Source: Cognatishimia sp. WU-CL00825
GTDB taxonomy: Bacteria; Pseudomonadota; Alphaproteobacteria; Rhodobacterales; Rhodobacteraceae
NCBI RefSeq assembly: GCF_040364665.1
Contig: NZ_BAABWX010000001.1
Span: 1,612,001-1,676,000, forward strand
Direction: 5' to 3'
DNA: 64,000 nt
Made by a program: the position numbers and the translations under genes
The notes under the pieces: model-generated
Database searches by the model: none
Told to the model about the DNA's origin: nothing
What the model saw: the letters and a program-made list of their open reading frames with translations, nothing else
In this document: in pieces, positions 42,927 to 51,482 of the stretch
How positions within the stretch are numbered: position 1 is the first letter of the stretch
How the letters are laid out: the number at the start of each line of letters is the position of its first letter

Positions 42927-43118
42927 TTAGCGTCCTTTGTAATAGGCATTAATTGCCCGTGCGGCGCGATCATGCAGATCAGAAATATTGCGCGACTCGG
43001 CCTCTTGCGCGCTGCCATTCTTTTCTGTCTGGCACATCTGACTGCCCAACCCATCTTGGACCGATTTTAGCAGATCCAGTGCTTGGTTCAATTTGTGTCT
43101 TGCATCTTGTGAGGTCAT
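42927..43118 (-). CDS. Small protein, 63 residues, unknown function
   Basis: A short helical protein (MTSQDARHKLNQALDLLKSVQ start) with a good ribosome-binding site (AAGGA before the ATG at 43118). It sits 3 bp from the hydroxyacid dehydrogenase and 12 bp from the universal stress protein gene, so it is evidently an operon member. Hydrophobic heptads suggest a coiled coil. I cannot place it in a family. Confidence 0.55.
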   Translation of the reverse strand: MTSQDARHKLNQALDLLKSVQDGLGSQMCQTEKNGSAQEAESRNISDLHDRAARAINAYYKGR

Positions 43119-43129
43119 TTTTCGCGTCC

Positions 43130-43948
43130 TTAATGCGATAGGAGAACTGGAATGGGCGTTGCCCGGATGACCCGTGCGGTCACTCCACTTAGAAAATCTT
43201 CTCGGAATTTTGAATGCTCGTAGGCCCCCATGACCAACAGATTGGGGCGCTCTGACTTGCAATAGGCCAACAGCGCGCGCGCGACGCCGGGTATTTCGGC
43301 GATGTTTTGATGGCTTGCTGTCACGTCATGACGCTTCAGGTTCAACAACAGTTCGGCTTCGGGGCGCGGCAGTGCCTGATCACCGACCGTCAGCACCGTG
43401 AGTTTGCTTTGAGCATCCACCAATCTTAGCCAATCAGCAAGCGCACGCGCAGAAGCGCGGCCCCCATCCCATGCGAGTACCGCAGAGGCATGTTTTGCAG
43501 GGGCCTTGGTGCCAATGGGCACGATCAATACCGGTCTGCCGCTCATCAAAGCTATGCGGTCTGGATGCAGGGATACGTGACTGTCCACTGCATCATCTTG
43601 ATCCTGCCCGACGATCAGAATGTCATAGCTGCGCGCACTTTCAGAGAGCACCGCATCCACCCGTCCCGCGCGACGTTGAAAATGCAATCGCTCCCCTAGA
43701 TCCAGCTCGGCCTTCAGAGCGTTAAAGCGGGTTTCTATCTCATTCAAAATATCCGAATTGGCCTGCGTGATGATATCGCGCGCGCTGGCAGGCACCCAGG
43801 CGGCGCGACTGTCGACAACTTCGTGTTTTGTGTGCGCCAAAAGCGCTGTAACGTGGGCTTGGTCCCCGGCCAAGGATTTGGCATATCGTAACGCCGAAAT
43901 CGCAGCATCAGAGCCATTGAATGCGACCAGTATATTGCGGAGGTTCAT
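43130..43948 (-). CDS. Tandem universal stress protein
   Basis: About 272 residues with two UspA domains: ILVAFNGSDAAISALRYAKSL opens the first and VLAWDGGRASARALADWL the second, with a final LLVMGAYEHSKFREDFLSGVTARVIRATPIPVLLSH that resembles the nucleotide-binding loop. Usp proteins are often encoded with solute transporters and adjust them in response to ATP. The ATG at 43948 overlaps the preceding stop by 4 bp and follows AAAGGAAA, so it is coupled to the PrpF-family gene. Confidence 0.85.
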   Translation of the reverse strand: MNLRNILVAFNGSDAAISALRYAKSLAGDQAHVTALLAHTKHEVVDSRAAWVPASARDIITQANSDILNEIETRFNALKAELDLGERLHFQRRAGRVDAVLSESARSYDILIVGQDQDDAVDSHVSLHPDRIALMSGRPVLIVPIGTKAPAKHASAVLAWDGGRASARALADWLRLVDAQSKLTVLTVGDQALPRPEAELLLNLKRHDVTASHQNIAEIPGVARALLAYCKSERPNLLVMGAYEHSKFREDFLSGVTARVIRATPIPVLLSH

Positions 43949-45045
43949 GCGGTTTCCTTTGGTTGCGACCAAATAGTGTGCGGGACATAGACAAAGCCGT
44001 CTGCCAATTTTCGCGCGGTGCGCACCAAGCCCGCTGCCTTAAGGTTAAACCCGTTGTTTGCATCAAAATCGATCAAAACGTCGATGGTTCCGGCGGCATG
44101 CTCTAGCACGACATTTGTTGGGCTTTCGTGGCTGCGCGCCAACAAGCCATCAGCCACTGTGCCAGGTGTTAAGGCGCAGGAGGCAAGGCATTGTGCCCCC
44201 GTCACGGCCATGGTTGGGTGAGTATTCCACGGCATAAAGTAGCGCACTGCAATCGAGCCTCCATTTTGGGCCTTTGCTAACAGCCCAAATTTTGGCGTGA
44301 CCGATTTTGAGACATCGCCCATGCCCATACGCTTTCCCGCCTCAATGCGGATGCCTTCCATGCGCTTGAAGAAATCTAGATTACTATCAAGCTCTTGTAC
44401 GCTTTCATGCCCCGTAAGGCCAAAGTCCTGCGCCCGCGCAATCACCATTGGCATCGCCACATCCATGCAAGTCACATCAATGCCGCCGATGTTTTCCTGC
44501 AGTTTGTCAGAAGGCAAAAACGCACCGGTTGACGAGCCTACCACACCCATAAAAGTCAATTGCACCGGGGCTGCCGAGCCGGGAACGCCGGCGATCTCTG
44601 TCTCTCCGGCATAGGCCAGTTGGCCGTTTGGTGTTTGCACTTTGGCGATCACGCGCGCGCCGGTATTGACCGCGCGGATTTTTATCTCGGTGACGTCGTC
44701 CTTCGCATTGACCAAGCCCATTTCGAGGGCTGCAGGGGCGACACCAGACATGATGTTACCGCAGGTTGGTTTGAAATCGACCCGTTTTTCAGTGACCGAA
44801 ACCTGGGCAAAGAAATAGTCTACATCCGCCCATTCGTCCTCGCTTGGCGATAACATCGCGACTTTGGTGGTCACGGCGGCCCCGCCGCCGATCCCATCGA
44901 TATTTAGCGCGTGTCCCGAGCCCAGCACCGCGATCAGAACTTCCGCGAGTTGGTCCAGATCTTCGGGCAGATCGTCGCGTCTAAAATAGGGTCCACGCGA
45001 TGTTCCGCCCCGCATGAACAAAAAGGGAATGGCTGTCTGGCTCAT
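43945..45045 (-). CDS. PrpF-family isomerase (4-oxalomesaconate tautomerase / aconitate isomerase-like)
   Basis: A 366-residue member of the PrpF/AcnD-partner family with a diaminopimelate-epimerase fold. Start PFLFMRGGTSRGPYFRRDDLP and the cysteines in KPTCGNIMSGVAPAALEMG and ASCALTPGTV are hallmarks. Relatives isomerise methylaconitate, aconitate or 4-oxalomesaconate. Next to a tricarballylate dehydrogenase and a tricarboxylate transporter, aconitate or a related acid is the likely substrate. ATG 45045 overlaps the permease stop by 4 bp (a start at 45057 would overlap by 16). Confidence 0.82.
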   Translation of the reverse strand: MSQTAIPFLFMRGGTSRGPYFRRDDLPEDLDQLAEVLIAVLGSGHALNIDGIGGGAAVTTKVAMLSPSEDEWADVDYFFAQVSVTEKRVDFKPTCGNIMSGVAPAALEMGLVNAKDDVTEIKIRAVNTGARVIAKVQTPNGQLAYAGETEIAGVPGSAAPVQLTFMGVVGSSTGAFLPSDKLQENIGGIDVTCMDVAMPMVIARAQDFGLTGHESVQELDSNLDFFKRMEGIRIEAGKRMGMGDVSKSVTPKFGLLAKAQNGGSIAVRYFMPWNTHPTMAVTGAQCLASCALTPGTVADGLLARSHESPTNVVLEHAAGTIDVLIDFDANNGFNLKAAGLVRTARKLADGFVYVPHTIWSQPKETA

Positions 45046-47072
45046 TTCAGCGGCCATGGCAAATCAGCTGCCCCCTGCAAAAGACCCGGAGGAAAGTCGC
45101 GGTTAAGTGCCCCCGCCATCAGGCACATAAAACCAATACCACAGGCCGTCAGCACCAGTGTTTTGCCCCAGCCCGCCCCCGCACGCACGCGCAAGAACGC
45201 AACAAGAAAACCAATCAAAGCCAAGATAAAACCAACAAACCAAGTGCCGGCAATCAGCGCTGCAAACCATGCCAATGTTGACCACAAACCATAGGGTGCA
45301 TCCGCATCTTCGCCAGCAACTTCCTTATCCGCAAAGATCACATCACCTTCGGGGCGGCGCATCATTTGCACCATCAAGATAAGGCAACACAGAACTGAGA
45401 ATGTACCGATCGCCAGAGGGATGACTTTGTCTGTCATGTTAAAATCTGGGATCATGTTCGCGTTTATGACTGCCACCAGAAGATAACCGGCGATGACCAG
45501 CAAAAATACCATTGGTGCGCGCTTTGAGCCTGATTGCACATCGCCTTCGGCCATAATGGTTTTGGCCTGACGAATGCCCAGAACCACCGACACCACGGTG
45601 ATGATGATCAACACAATCACGATAGGGCTAAAGATATAGTCTATGCCTTCTTCAAAGCTTTTGCGAAACCGGAAACTGGCGATTTGAAAGGCTTGGTTGG
45701 TGAACTTTTCGACCGGGTTTGACAAAACGAACCCAATCAAGAACGCAGGGCGCGACCAGTCAAATCGACGCAAGAAAATCCCGATCAAACCAATGACAAA
45801 CAGCGCCAGAAGATCTTCGAAATTTTGGCCGGACTGAAAAGCCGCAAAGCTGATCAGCATGAACAGGAATGGCGCGAGATAAGTAAAGCGAATGGTCGTC
45901 AGTTTAGCGATGCCACCAGACAGGCCAATGCACAGAATAGTGCCAACCACATTGGCCAGCGCCAGCAACCAAACGATCGAATAGGTGATATCCAGATTGT
46001 CCTTGAGCATGCTTGGCCCAACTTCGATCTCGCCGGATCCCAAAAGCGCAACAGCGCCAATAAAGATCGCCATCGAGCCAGATCCCGGAATGCCAAACAG
46101 CAAAGTTGGCACCAAACCGCCCCCTTCTTTGGCGTTGTTGGAGCTTTCTGGCCCAATCACGCCGCGCACTTCACCCTTGCCAAATTTGGATTTGTCTTTG
46201 GTGGTTTGCACAGCGTGGCCGTAGGCAATCCAGTCGACAACCGAGCCGCCGAGACCTGGGATAACCCCCACAACAACGCCGATGATAGAGCAGCGCACAG
46301 ACAGCCAAATATTGCTGGCCCAGTCTTTGACACCATCCATCCAACCGGACCCAAGGCTTGCGCCTTTGGCGATCGATCGATCTTGCCGCAACAAGGAAAC
46401 AATCTCGGGGATCGCGAAGACGCCAAGCCCAACAATAACCAATTTCAACCCATCGGTCAGATAGGGAATGTCATAGGTGGCCATACGCAGGCTGCCACCC
46501 GCGTCTGCCTCGCCGATTGTGCCGATCATCAGGCCAAGACCAGCTGCCGCCAGACCTTTGAGGGCGATACGCCCCGCCAAAACAGCAACCATCGACAGGC
46601 CTAAAACCGTGATCATCAACATCTCTGGCAGGCCAAAAGCCAAAACGATCGGCCTGGCAATCAAGATGAACATTGTCAGAAATGTTGCCCCAACCAAACC
46701 GCCAAACAATGAGGATGAAAAGGCCGCAGACAGCGCACGCGCGGCCTCGCCATTCTTAGCCATGGGAAACCCGTCAAGCACTGTTGCTTGAGACGCTGAA
46801 GAGCCTGGAATGCCCATTAAAACAGAGGCGAATGTGTCAGATGTTGGCACAACGGCCACCATGCCAATCATCAGAGCCAATCCAAGAATGGGATCCATCC
46901 CAAACATGAACGGCAACAAGAGCGACAATCCGGCGATCCCACCAAGGCCGGGAAAAACACCAACGGCAAGCCCCATCACAACCCCAAGCACCAAATAGCC
47001 CAGGACAATAGGTTGCAGGATAAGTGCCCACGCTTCACCAAGCGCAGGAAGAGCGGTGGCGAAAACCTCCAT
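45042..47072 (-). CDS. Fused TctA-TctB permease of a tripartite tricarboxylate transporter
   Basis: A 676-residue membrane protein. Residues about 1-505 are the large TctA channel subunit (GLSLLLPFMFGMDPILGLALMIGM and IGVVVGVIPGLGGSVVDWIAYGHA). The C-terminal ~150 residues form four or more helices typical of the small TctB subunit, which is normally a separate gene. With TctC it imports citrate-like acids by secondary transport. It follows tctC with a stable hairpin in between. Confidence 0.87.
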   Translation of the reverse strand: MEVFATALPALGEAWALILQPIVLGYLVLGVVMGLAVGVFPGLGGIAGLSLLLPFMFGMDPILGLALMIGMVAVVPTSDTFASVLMGIPGSSASQATVLDGFPMAKNGEAARALSAAFSSSLFGGLVGATFLTMFILIARPIVLAFGLPEMLMITVLGLSMVAVLAGRIALKGLAAAGLGLMIGTIGEADAGGSLRMATYDIPYLTDGLKLVIVGLGVFAIPEIVSLLRQDRSIAKGASLGSGWMDGVKDWASNIWLSVRCSIIGVVVGVIPGLGGSVVDWIAYGHAVQTTKDKSKFGKGEVRGVIGPESSNNAKEGGGLVPTLLFGIPGSGSMAIFIGAVALLGSGEIEVGPSMLKDNLDITYSIVWLLALANVVGTILCIGLSGGIAKLTTIRFTYLAPFLFMLISFAAFQSGQNFEDLLALFVIGLIGIFLRRFDWSRPAFLIGFVLSNPVEKFTNQAFQIASFRFRKSFEEGIDYIFSPIVIVLIIITVVSVVLGIRQAKTIMAEGDVQSGSKRAPMVFLLVIAGYLLVAVINANMIPDFNMTDKVIPLAIGTFSVLCCLILMVQMMRRPEGDVIFADKEVAGEDADAPYGLWSTLAWFAALIAGTWFVGFILALIGFLVAFLRVRAGAGWGKTLVLTACGIGFMCLMAGALNRDFPPGLLQGAADLPWPLK

Positions 47073-47116
47073 GGGAGCCGCCTTTCATGTAAGTTACTGA
47101 AATTATAAGGTTAATC

Positions 47117-47146
47117 AAGGTGAGGCTGATTAATCAGCCCCACCTT
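47117..47146 (-). terminator. Stable intercistronic hairpin between tctC and tctAB
   Basis: GGCTGATTAATCAGCC (47124-47139) is a perfect 16-bp palindrome, and outer AAGGTG/CACCTT arms (47117-47122 / 47141-47146) extend the stem across one mismatch. It begins right after the tctC stop. There is no T-run, so it probably protects the tctC mRNA and lowers permease expression. Confidence 0.55.
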
Positions 47147-47152
47147 TGGTCG

Positions 47153-48241
47153 TTACTTCAGCGAAACGCCGTAAGCATCTTTAAGCCAGCCAACAACAAA
47201 TCCCTTGGCAGACGCAGGCACTTTCGTGGCTGTTGCCAACGCGTCTTGCGACCCAGCACCCGTAAAGACAGGGTATTTACCAACCCGCTTGGATGAAATC
47301 TCGGCAAAGTCTGCACGGGCCACAACTTCATTGAATGCTTCGATGTAAGTATCAATCACGTCTTGTGGTGTGCCTGCTGGCAGGAAGGCCAGTTTTTGCA
47401 CCGGAAAGCCTGCAACGAAGAAGGCTTTCCAAGCATCCCAAGCGTCTCCAGAAGTCTCACAACCCTCAGTGGCCTCACAAACTTCTTTGAAGGTCGCGAT
47501 GTCTGGGAATGTTGGATCACGCACAATGTTGCCATCCGCATCAAGCGCGCCCCAAGTCATCATCGGCACTGCTTGGCCGGCTTCGACCAGTGGCGCAGAT
47601 CCACCTAGGTACCCGGACGAGGTCTGATAGTCGATGGTGGCTTCGCCACGCTCAAACATCAAACGCCCATCGCCGCGTCCCTTGATGCCAAATACCGGTT
47701 CAACGTTCATGCCCAGCATTTCCCATGCCAGCAAAGGCACCAGATCCAGACGGGTTGCCCCCTGAGAACCATAAATGAAATCGATGTCTTGTAGGCCATT
47801 GGCCGAGCCATCAAATTTGGCACCATCTTCGGCATTCAAATAGGCCACACCACCTGTGCCCGACGCCATAACGGTGTTCCAATCGTTATATTCATAACGC
47901 ACACGCGGGTCGCCCAGCAAATAGGGGAATTGCGTCGAGCCAGACGTTCCAAACAGCAGTGTGCCGTCTTTGTGTTTTTGCGACTGGAACCAGTTTGCCC
48001 CTTTGGTGGACCCTGCCCCTGGCATGAATTTCACGACAACTGTCGGTGCGCCTGGCAACGCTTCTGACAACAATGGCGCAAAGAAGTTAGCCCATTTGGC
48101 AGACCCCCCAGTTTCAGAAAATGGGATCACCCACTCGATGGTTTTGCCTGAAAAATCGACCTCTGCCGCAGCTGGGGCTGCGAGCCCTGCGGCGGCAATT
48201 ACACTCAACGCAGCGCGGCGTGTAAAATCAAATTTGGTCAT
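47153..48241 (-). CDS. Tripartite tricarboxylate transporter solute-binding protein (TctC family)
   Basis: Periplasmic binding protein of 362 residues. The N-terminus TKFDFTRRAALSVIAAAGLAAPAAAE is a signal peptide with an RR pair that may direct it to the Tat pathway. The mature part starts KTIEWVIPFSETGGS, with FMPGAGS, typical of TctC/BUG proteins that hold carboxylates by bridging waters. Expected ligand is a tricarboxylate. It is first in its operon and divergent from the tctD/tctE genes. Confidence 0.88.
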   Translation of the reverse strand: MTKFDFTRRAALSVIAAAGLAAPAAAEVDFSGKTIEWVIPFSETGGSAKWANFFAPLLSEALPGAPTVVVKFMPGAGSTKGANWFQSQKHKDGTLLFGTSGSTQFPYLLGDPRVRYEYNDWNTVMASGTGGVAYLNAEDGAKFDGSANGLQDIDFIYGSQGATRLDLVPLLAWEMLGMNVEPVFGIKGRGDGRLMFERGEATIDYQTSSGYLGGSAPLVEAGQAVPMMTWGALDADGNIVRDPTFPDIATFKEVCEATEGCETSGDAWDAWKAFFVAGFPVQKLAFLPAGTPQDVIDTYIEAFNEVVARADFAEISSKRVGKYPVFTGAGSQDALATATKVPASAKGFVVGWLKDAYGVSLK

Positions 48242-48261
48242 TGGTTCCTCCCCTTAAGACC

Positions 48262-48302
48262 AGACAAACACGGCAACGTCCTCCTCGCCAAGTTGTTTGT
48301 CT
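48262..48302. promoter_or_regulatory. Inverted repeat in the tctC/tctD divergent promoter region
   Basis: AGACAAAC (48262-48269) and GTTTGTCT (48295-48302) are perfect 8-bp inverted copies with centres 33 bp (three helical turns) apart, between divergent tctC and the response-regulator gene. A likely TctD binding region. Confidence 0.4.
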
Positions 48303-48383
48303 ATTTGAAATGAGGGATTGATTCCCTCTTTCGATAGTCCAATCATGAGAGCCCAACCTTGCGGCAAGCTTGCAGGAGACAGA

Positions 48384-49052
48384 ATGCGCATCGCAGTCAT
48401 CGAAGATAACGAAACCTTGGCCAATGCCATCGCCTATCGATTGCGGGATCGTGGGCATTCGGCAGATGTGCTGCTTGATGGCGATTTAGCGCACACTTTT
48501 TTAACGCGAGAAGGCGCGGATCTTGTGGTCCTGGATATCAATTTACCGGGCCGGTCAGGGTTGGACATTCTGCGTGCCCTGCGACGTCGCAATGATGGCA
48601 CGCCGGTGATCTTGCTGACCGCCCGGACAGAAACCAAAGATCGGGTGCAAGGCCTGGACGCTGGCGCGGATGACTATTTGATCAAACCATTTGAAATGGA
48701 CGAATTAGAAGCACGGATCAGAGCCTTGTCGCGCCGCAAAGAGCTTGATTACGGCGAGAAAGAAACCATTGGCGATCTTGAATTCAACCGTACCGCGCGG
48801 CAAGTCAGCGCGCAGGGCCAACCCGTGGAAATTCCACGCCGCGAATTGGCGGTTTTTGAGTGTCTGCTTGAACGCAGAGGTCGCATTGTTTCAAAGGCGC
48901 ATTTGACTGATCACATTTATGGAGTTGGCGCAGATATCGAGGAAACTGCTGTGGAGCCTCATGTCTCTAGGTTACGGAAACGTTTAGCAAAATTTGGTGT
49001 GACGATCAAAACGGCGCGCGGTCTTGGCTATATGCTAGAAGCAGAATTATGA
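48384..49052 (+). CDS. OmpR-family response regulator (TctD-like)
   Basis: A 222-residue two-domain regulator. The receiver domain has acidic DN pair near 8-9, phosphoacceptor Asp51 (LVVLDINLPG) and the conserved Lys in LIKPF; the C-terminal OmpR/PhoB winged helix contains SRLRKRLAKFGVTIKTARGLGYML. ATG 48384 has AGGAG upstream. It overlaps the kinase gene by 4 bp and is divergent from tctC, so it probably activates tctC-tctAB when tricarboxylates are sensed. Confidence 0.9.
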   Translation: MRIAVIEDNETLANAIAYRLRDRGHSADVLLDGDLAHTFLTREGADLVVLDINLPGRSGLDILRALRRRNDGTPVILLTARTETKDRVQGLDAGADDYLIKPFEMDELEARIRALSRRKELDYGEKETIGDLEFNRTARQVSAQGQPVEIPRRELAVFECLLERRGRIVSKAHLTDHIYGVGADIEETAVEPHVSRLRKRLAKFGVTIKTARGLGYMLEAEL

Positions 49053-50434
49053 TGCGGTTGGCCTCCCTGCGCATTCGGCTTTTTGCACTTATTTTGACGC
49101 CCTTGGTTTTGATGGCAGTGCTCCTTGGGTTTTGGCGGCTTACGGCGGCACAACACACGGCCGAAGCGTTGTTTGATCGCGGGTTGTTGGCCTCTGCTTT
49201 GGCCATTTCTCGCGACGTTGCGGTGTCCGGCGGCGATGCCTTGTTGCGTTCGACAAGTGATCTGATCGATGATGCGGCTGGAGGGCAGGTTTTTTATCAT
49301 GCGACAGGTCCCGGTGGCATCTATGTAACTGGCTATGCCTATCCGCCAAATCCGGACGTATCTGGGGCTTTAGCCCAGCCAATTGTCGATGGTGGACCGG
49401 ATGTTTTTGAAGCAAACTACCGCGGCGAACCCGTGCGGGTGATGCGCCTGACAGAGCGGATATCGGTCGATGGGCTAACCGGTGATTCAACCGTAACTGT
49501 CTGGCAACGGCTGGCGGAACGACAAGCTTTCGCCAACCAATTGGCCATTCGTGCCATAAGCTTGATGGGGGCATTGTTACTGACCTTGGCCATCGTAGTT
49601 TGGTTTGGAGTCGGATGGGGACTTTGGCCGCTGATTGACCTGAGAAATGCAATTGCCGAACGTTCCCCAAATGACCTAAGTCGCATAAAAAGACCCGTGC
49701 CGGCCGAAGCAAAAGGCATCGTCAACACGCTCAATTCGTTATTCTCGAAACTTGAAAGCAACCTGCAAGCCCATCAGGCGTTTATTTCTGACGCCGCCCA
49801 TCAGCTTAGGAACCCGGTTGCGGCGGTGCAATCTATGACCGAAGCCGTCAAAGATGCCGGTACGGAAATGGACCGCAAACAACGCACACGGGATTTGGAA
49901 AAAGCCGCCAGAAACGTCACCCGGATTACCGAACAGCTTTTGTCCATGGACCGGTTGCGTCACACAACCGATATTGACCAATTTACCAAATTTGATCTGC
50001 GCGCCCTGATACAAGACTTATGTGCAGAACAAGGTTCTGCTCTTTTGTCTGCGGATATTGCGTTTGAATTTGACGCGCCGCCACAGCCCATCATGATTGA
50101 AGGCGACGCGCTGTTTTTGTCAGAAGCGGTCAAAAACCTGATCGACAATGCCATGACACACGGCGGGGCAGACCTCAGCACTGTTGGCGTGCGTTTGCGC
50201 ACCAAGGCTGACGTCGTTTGCATTTCGGTCCATGATGATGGCAAAGGCCTGTCCCCAAGTCAGCAAGACGCGGCATTCAGGCGATTTTCACAGCTGGAAC
50301 CTTCTAGCGGCAGCGGTTTGGGGCTGGCAATCGCGAAATCCGTGGCAGAAAAACATGGTGGCAAGCTGGTGATCGACACGGTTGAAAACGGTGCAAGTTT
50401 GACACTGACCTTGCCTGTGACCCAGCTTTCTTGA
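49049..50434 (+). CDS. Sensor histidine kinase (TctE-like)
   Basis: Inner-membrane kinase of 461 residues. A first helix at about 8-28 and a second near 168-192 flank a periplasmic domain of about 140 residues. A HAMP-like linker follows, then the phosphoacceptor His251 (SDAAHQLRNPVAAVQ) and an ATPase domain with N box (LSEAVKNLIDNAMTHGG), DDGKG and SGSGLGLAIAKSVAEKHGG. It would phosphorylate the preceding response regulator. The periplasmic domain is small like that of TctE, so citrate-type ligands are plausible. Confidence 0.9.
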   Translation: MMRLASLRIRLFALILTPLVLMAVLLGFWRLTAAQHTAEALFDRGLLASALAISRDVAVSGGDALLRSTSDLIDDAAGGQVFYHATGPGGIYVTGYAYPPNPDVSGALAQPIVDGGPDVFEANYRGEPVRVMRLTERISVDGLTGDSTVTVWQRLAERQAFANQLAIRAISLMGALLLTLAIVVWFGVGWGLWPLIDLRNAIAERSPNDLSRIKRPVPAEAKGIVNTLNSLFSKLESNLQAHQAFISDAAHQLRNPVAAVQSMTEAVKDAGTEMDRKQRTRDLEKAARNVTRITEQLLSMDRLRHTTDIDQFTKFDLRALIQDLCAEQGSALLSADIAFEFDAPPQPIMIEGDALFLSEAVKNLIDNAMTHGGADLSTVGVRLRTKADVVCISVHDDGKGLSPSQQDAAFRRFSQLEPSSGSGLGLAIAKSVAEKHGGKLVIDTVENGASLTLTLPVTQLS

Positions 50435-50467
50435 CCTAAGGTATCCGCCCCTGCACAGCGGCCAATC

Positions 50468-51382
50468 TCAGTCTGTTTTATGATCGGTCAGCCTTTTGGA
50501 GACATCCAAGAGGATCTCTTCCAAGGCGGTGCCGCCTGGACGCCCTGCCCCCGCATGGGGGTACATCAACGCAATCTTTCGTGTGGCTTCTGGCTCTGCC
50601 AAATATCGCAGAGCCACATCCGTGCCGCGCCGAGCCTCTGTGCGGGCATAGATTTCTGGCAGCAGTGCAATGCCTGCGCCTGTTGCCGCCATCAACCGAA
50701 TGGCGTCCAAACTTGTGCCCTCGTATTCATCTGAAACCTGAGCTTTTGACCGATGCGCGATTTGCATGACGATATGAGACAGCCGGTGCTGCGCGCCAAG
50801 TGTCAACAAGAGCTGACCTTCTAAATCCGTGAACTTTGCCGGTTCTGAGGTGCTTGCCAAAGGATGATCAAGCGCAGTTGCGGCCCAAAACCGTTCTGTA
50901 AACAGCAAGCGATAAGAGTTGTTTGGATGATCCTCGGGTGTGGAAATGATCATATCCAGCCGACCGCTGCGCAGTCCTTCTTCAAGATCGCGCGTGGTTT
51001 CTTCTCGCACCACCAGCCGAATGCCCGGGTGTTGGATATGCAATCTGCGGGCCACCTCGGGCAACAAATACGGCCCCACAGACGGTAATACCCCGAGCCG
51101 CAACCGGCCTTTGAACAGACCCGCTGACTTGGTCAATGACCGCAAATCTTCGTGATCTCTCAATAACATACGCGCGCGGCGCACAACCTCTTCTGCCTCG
51201 GGTGTGACCTTGGCCCCAGATCTGCTGCGTGCAAACAATGTCACCCCAAGATCGGCCTCGACCTCGGAAATTTGTGCGGACAGACTGGGCTGGCTGACAT
51301 GAAGCAGTTTGGCGGCGGAACCGATGCGGCCCGCATCTGCTACGGCGACAATATACTCGAGCTGACGCAATGTGGGTCGCAT
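50468..51382 (-). CDS. LysR-family regulator, OxyR-like but cysteine-free
   Basis: About 304 residues. The N-terminal half (PTLRQLEYIVAVADAGRIGSAAKLLHVSQPSLSAQISEVEADLGVTLFAR) and the effector domain (LTLGAQHRLSH...GTSLDAIRLMAATGAGIALLPE) follow OxyR closely. But the protein contains no cysteine at all from the chosen ATG 51382, so the peroxide-sensing disulfide (the Cys199/208 region, here HRL and MQIAH) cannot form. An OxyR-type four-part DNA element lies immediately upstream. It is divergent from nhaA. Confidence 0.82.
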   Translation of the reverse strand: MRPTLRQLEYIVAVADAGRIGSAAKLLHVSQPSLSAQISEVEADLGVTLFARSRSGAKVTPEAEEVVRRARMLLRDHEDLRSLTKSAGLFKGRLRLGVLPSVGPYLLPEVARRLHIQHPGIRLVVREETTRDLEEGLRSGRLDMIISTPEDHPNNSYRLLFTERFWAATALDHPLASTSEPAKFTDLEGQLLLTLGAQHRLSHIVMQIAHRSKAQVSDEYEGTSLDAIRLMAATGAGIALLPEIYARTEARRGTDVALRYLAEPEATRKIALMYPHAGAGRPGGTALEEILLDVSKRLTDHKTD

Positions 51383-51384
51383 AT

Positions 51385-51421
51385 ATAGCCTCAGACTATG
51401 CAAACTACAGTTTATATATAT
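51385..51421. promoter_or_regulatory. OxyR-type operator (ATAG-N7-CTAT-N7-ACAG-N7-ATAT)
   Basis: Four tetranucleotides with exact 7-bp spacing: ATAG (51385-51388), CTAT (51396-51399), ACAG (51407-51410), ATAT (51418-51421). This fits the known OxyR tetramer footprint ATAG-N7-CTAT-N7-ATAG-N7-CTAT at 14 of 16 positions. It begins 2 bp before the LysR start and ends 61 bp before nhaA. Confidence 0.65.
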
Positions 51422-51482
51422 TTTCAATTAACACAGAACAAGCCAAATATAGCGAAACCCACTTTACCTGTCGGAGCCGCCC

